Of a stretch of DNA of 6,080 bases, positions 5,385 to 6,080 are shown piece by piece. The position numbers and the translations under genes were made by a program. The first letter of the stretch is position 1. Each line of letters begins with the position of its first letter. The notes beneath the pieces were generated by a model, which was not told where the DNA came from, searched no databases, and was given only the letters and a program-made list of their open reading frames with translations. The DNA is from Oligoflexus sp. (GTDB taxonomy: Bacteria; Bdellovibrionota_B; Oligoflexia; Oligoflexales; Oligoflexaceae). The stretch covers positions 1-6,080 of the forward strand of contig JASLCY010000322.1 in NCBI GenBank assembly GCA_030151925.1. Direction: 5' to 3'.

Positions 5385-6080
5385 ATGAAACTCGCCCTCG
5401 CCTCGCTGATCCTCGGCCTTGCCGGATCGTGTCCCCCGCTGCGCGCGGAGACCGCCACCGAATTCACGGTCCTGACCTACAACGTGCAGTCCCGTCCCGT
5501 GCTCGACGACGCGCGGGCGAAGATCAATCTTCCTATCATCGGCCGGAAGCTGAGGGCCTTCGACATCGTCGGCGTGCAGGAGTGCTTCAATCTCTGCGAT
5601 CTGCTCCTCGACCAGACGGATCAGCCCGCGCGCTTCTACTTCGACCAGAAGAAGGAGGCCTGGAGCCTCGCGAACTCAGGGCTGGCCTCGCTCGGCCGCT
5701 TCCCGCTGATCGGGCATGCGCAGGTCTTCTATGAGGCGAAAGCCGAGATCGCCGACAGCGTCGCCTCCAAGGGCATCGTCCTGATGCGCTACGCGATCGG
5801 TTCGCAAACGCTCGACGTCTACAATACCCACATGCAGGCCGGCGACAGCCCCGAGGCGGAGACGGCGAGAGCCAAGGAAGGCGACGAGCTGGTGGCTTTC
5901 GTCAGCGCGAACTCGCCGGCCGACCATGCGGTGATCGTGCACGGCGATTTCAATATGGGGCCGGCGCGTCCCGGGAAGGCCTGGCAGGATTATCGGCCCG
6001 AGCATTATTCGTCGGCAGCCGATATGGAAGCGCGCACCCGGGCCTTCAGCGCGATGCAGAGCGCCCTCGCGCTCCACGAC
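5385..6080 (+). CDS. Secreted endonuclease/exonuclease/phosphatase-family hydrolase, sphingomyelinase-like (C-terminus beyond window)
   Basis: The first 232 residues are visible and the frame is open at the window end. Residues 1-21 look like a signal peptide (MKLALASLILGLAG, cleavage plausibly after PLRA). C16 makes a lipoprotein site conceivable, but the lipobox is poor. The DNase I-like EEP fold is shown by TYNVQ (N33), GVQE (E66, metal ligand), NSGLASLGRFPL (97-108), ASKG (127-130), YNTHMQAG (H149) and HGDFNMG (D188, N190). NSGL, ASKG and NTHMQ are closest to neutral sphingomyelinase-type phosphodiesterases. Nuclease or another phosphodiester substrate cannot be excluded. The catalytic C-terminal histidine would lie past the window. 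The start at 5385 is preceded by GGTGGAG at about 11 nt. The gap of 23 bp after radD suggests cotranscription, though an exported hydrolase has no obvious link to DNA repair. Confidence 0.88.
   Translation, partial: MKLALASLILGLAGSCPPLRAETATEFTVLTYNVQSRPVLDDARAKINLPIIGRKLRAFDIVGVQECFNLCDLLLDQTDQPARFYFDQKKEAWSLANSGLASLGRFPLIGHAQVFYEAKAEIADSVASKGIVLMRYAIGSQTLDVYNTHMQAGDSPEAETARAKEGDELVAFVSANSPADHAVIVHGDFNMGPARPGKAWQDYRPEHYSSAADMEARTRAFSAMQSALALHD

Overview
This GC-rich window most likely comes from a gammaproteobacterium. The evidence is a near full-length RadD helicase that aligns closely, from memory, with Escherichia coli RadD (YejH), and an ArsR-type regulator resembling those next to metK in Pseudomonas. 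Species cannot be named. No tRNA, rRNA, CRISPR array, transposase or integrase is visible. No gene-free stretch exceeds about 220 bases.

Left part, minus strand (1-3227). At the left edge is the N-terminal part of an ArsR-family HTH regulator, with an AT-rich promoter/operator region around 365-393. Next comes a 523-residue membrane chemoreceptor (MCP) with two transmembrane segments, a helical sensor domain and a signalling hairpin, but no clear HAMP domain. Upstream of it lies a 220-bp intergenic region holding a terminator-like hairpin and a structured leader. Beyond that is a 326-residue protein of no recognised family that carries a PD-(D/E)XK nuclease signature with a QxxxY motif.

Right part, plus strand (3365-6080). 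A 34-residue lysine-rich protein is read divergently from the putative nuclease. A 170-bp highly structured intergenic region follows, then radD, then after 23 bp a secreted endonuclease/exonuclease/phosphatase (EEP) fold protein resembling neutral sphingomyelinases, cut by the window edge. radD and the EEP gene are probably cotranscribed.

The most unusual feature is a pair of related sequences of about 55 nt (2035-2089 on minus, 3529-3585 on plus). Each lies in sense orientation just upstream of an unrelated gene (MCP and radD). Each is bracketed by inverted repeats that differ in sequence but could both form a closing stem. In the MCP copy the closing stem includes the ribosome binding site. 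This could be a cis-acting RNA family or a dispersed intergenic repeat; the window alone cannot decide. The genes do not form one obvious pathway: chemotaxis, a possible nuclease, DNA repair and a secreted hydrolase are side by side.
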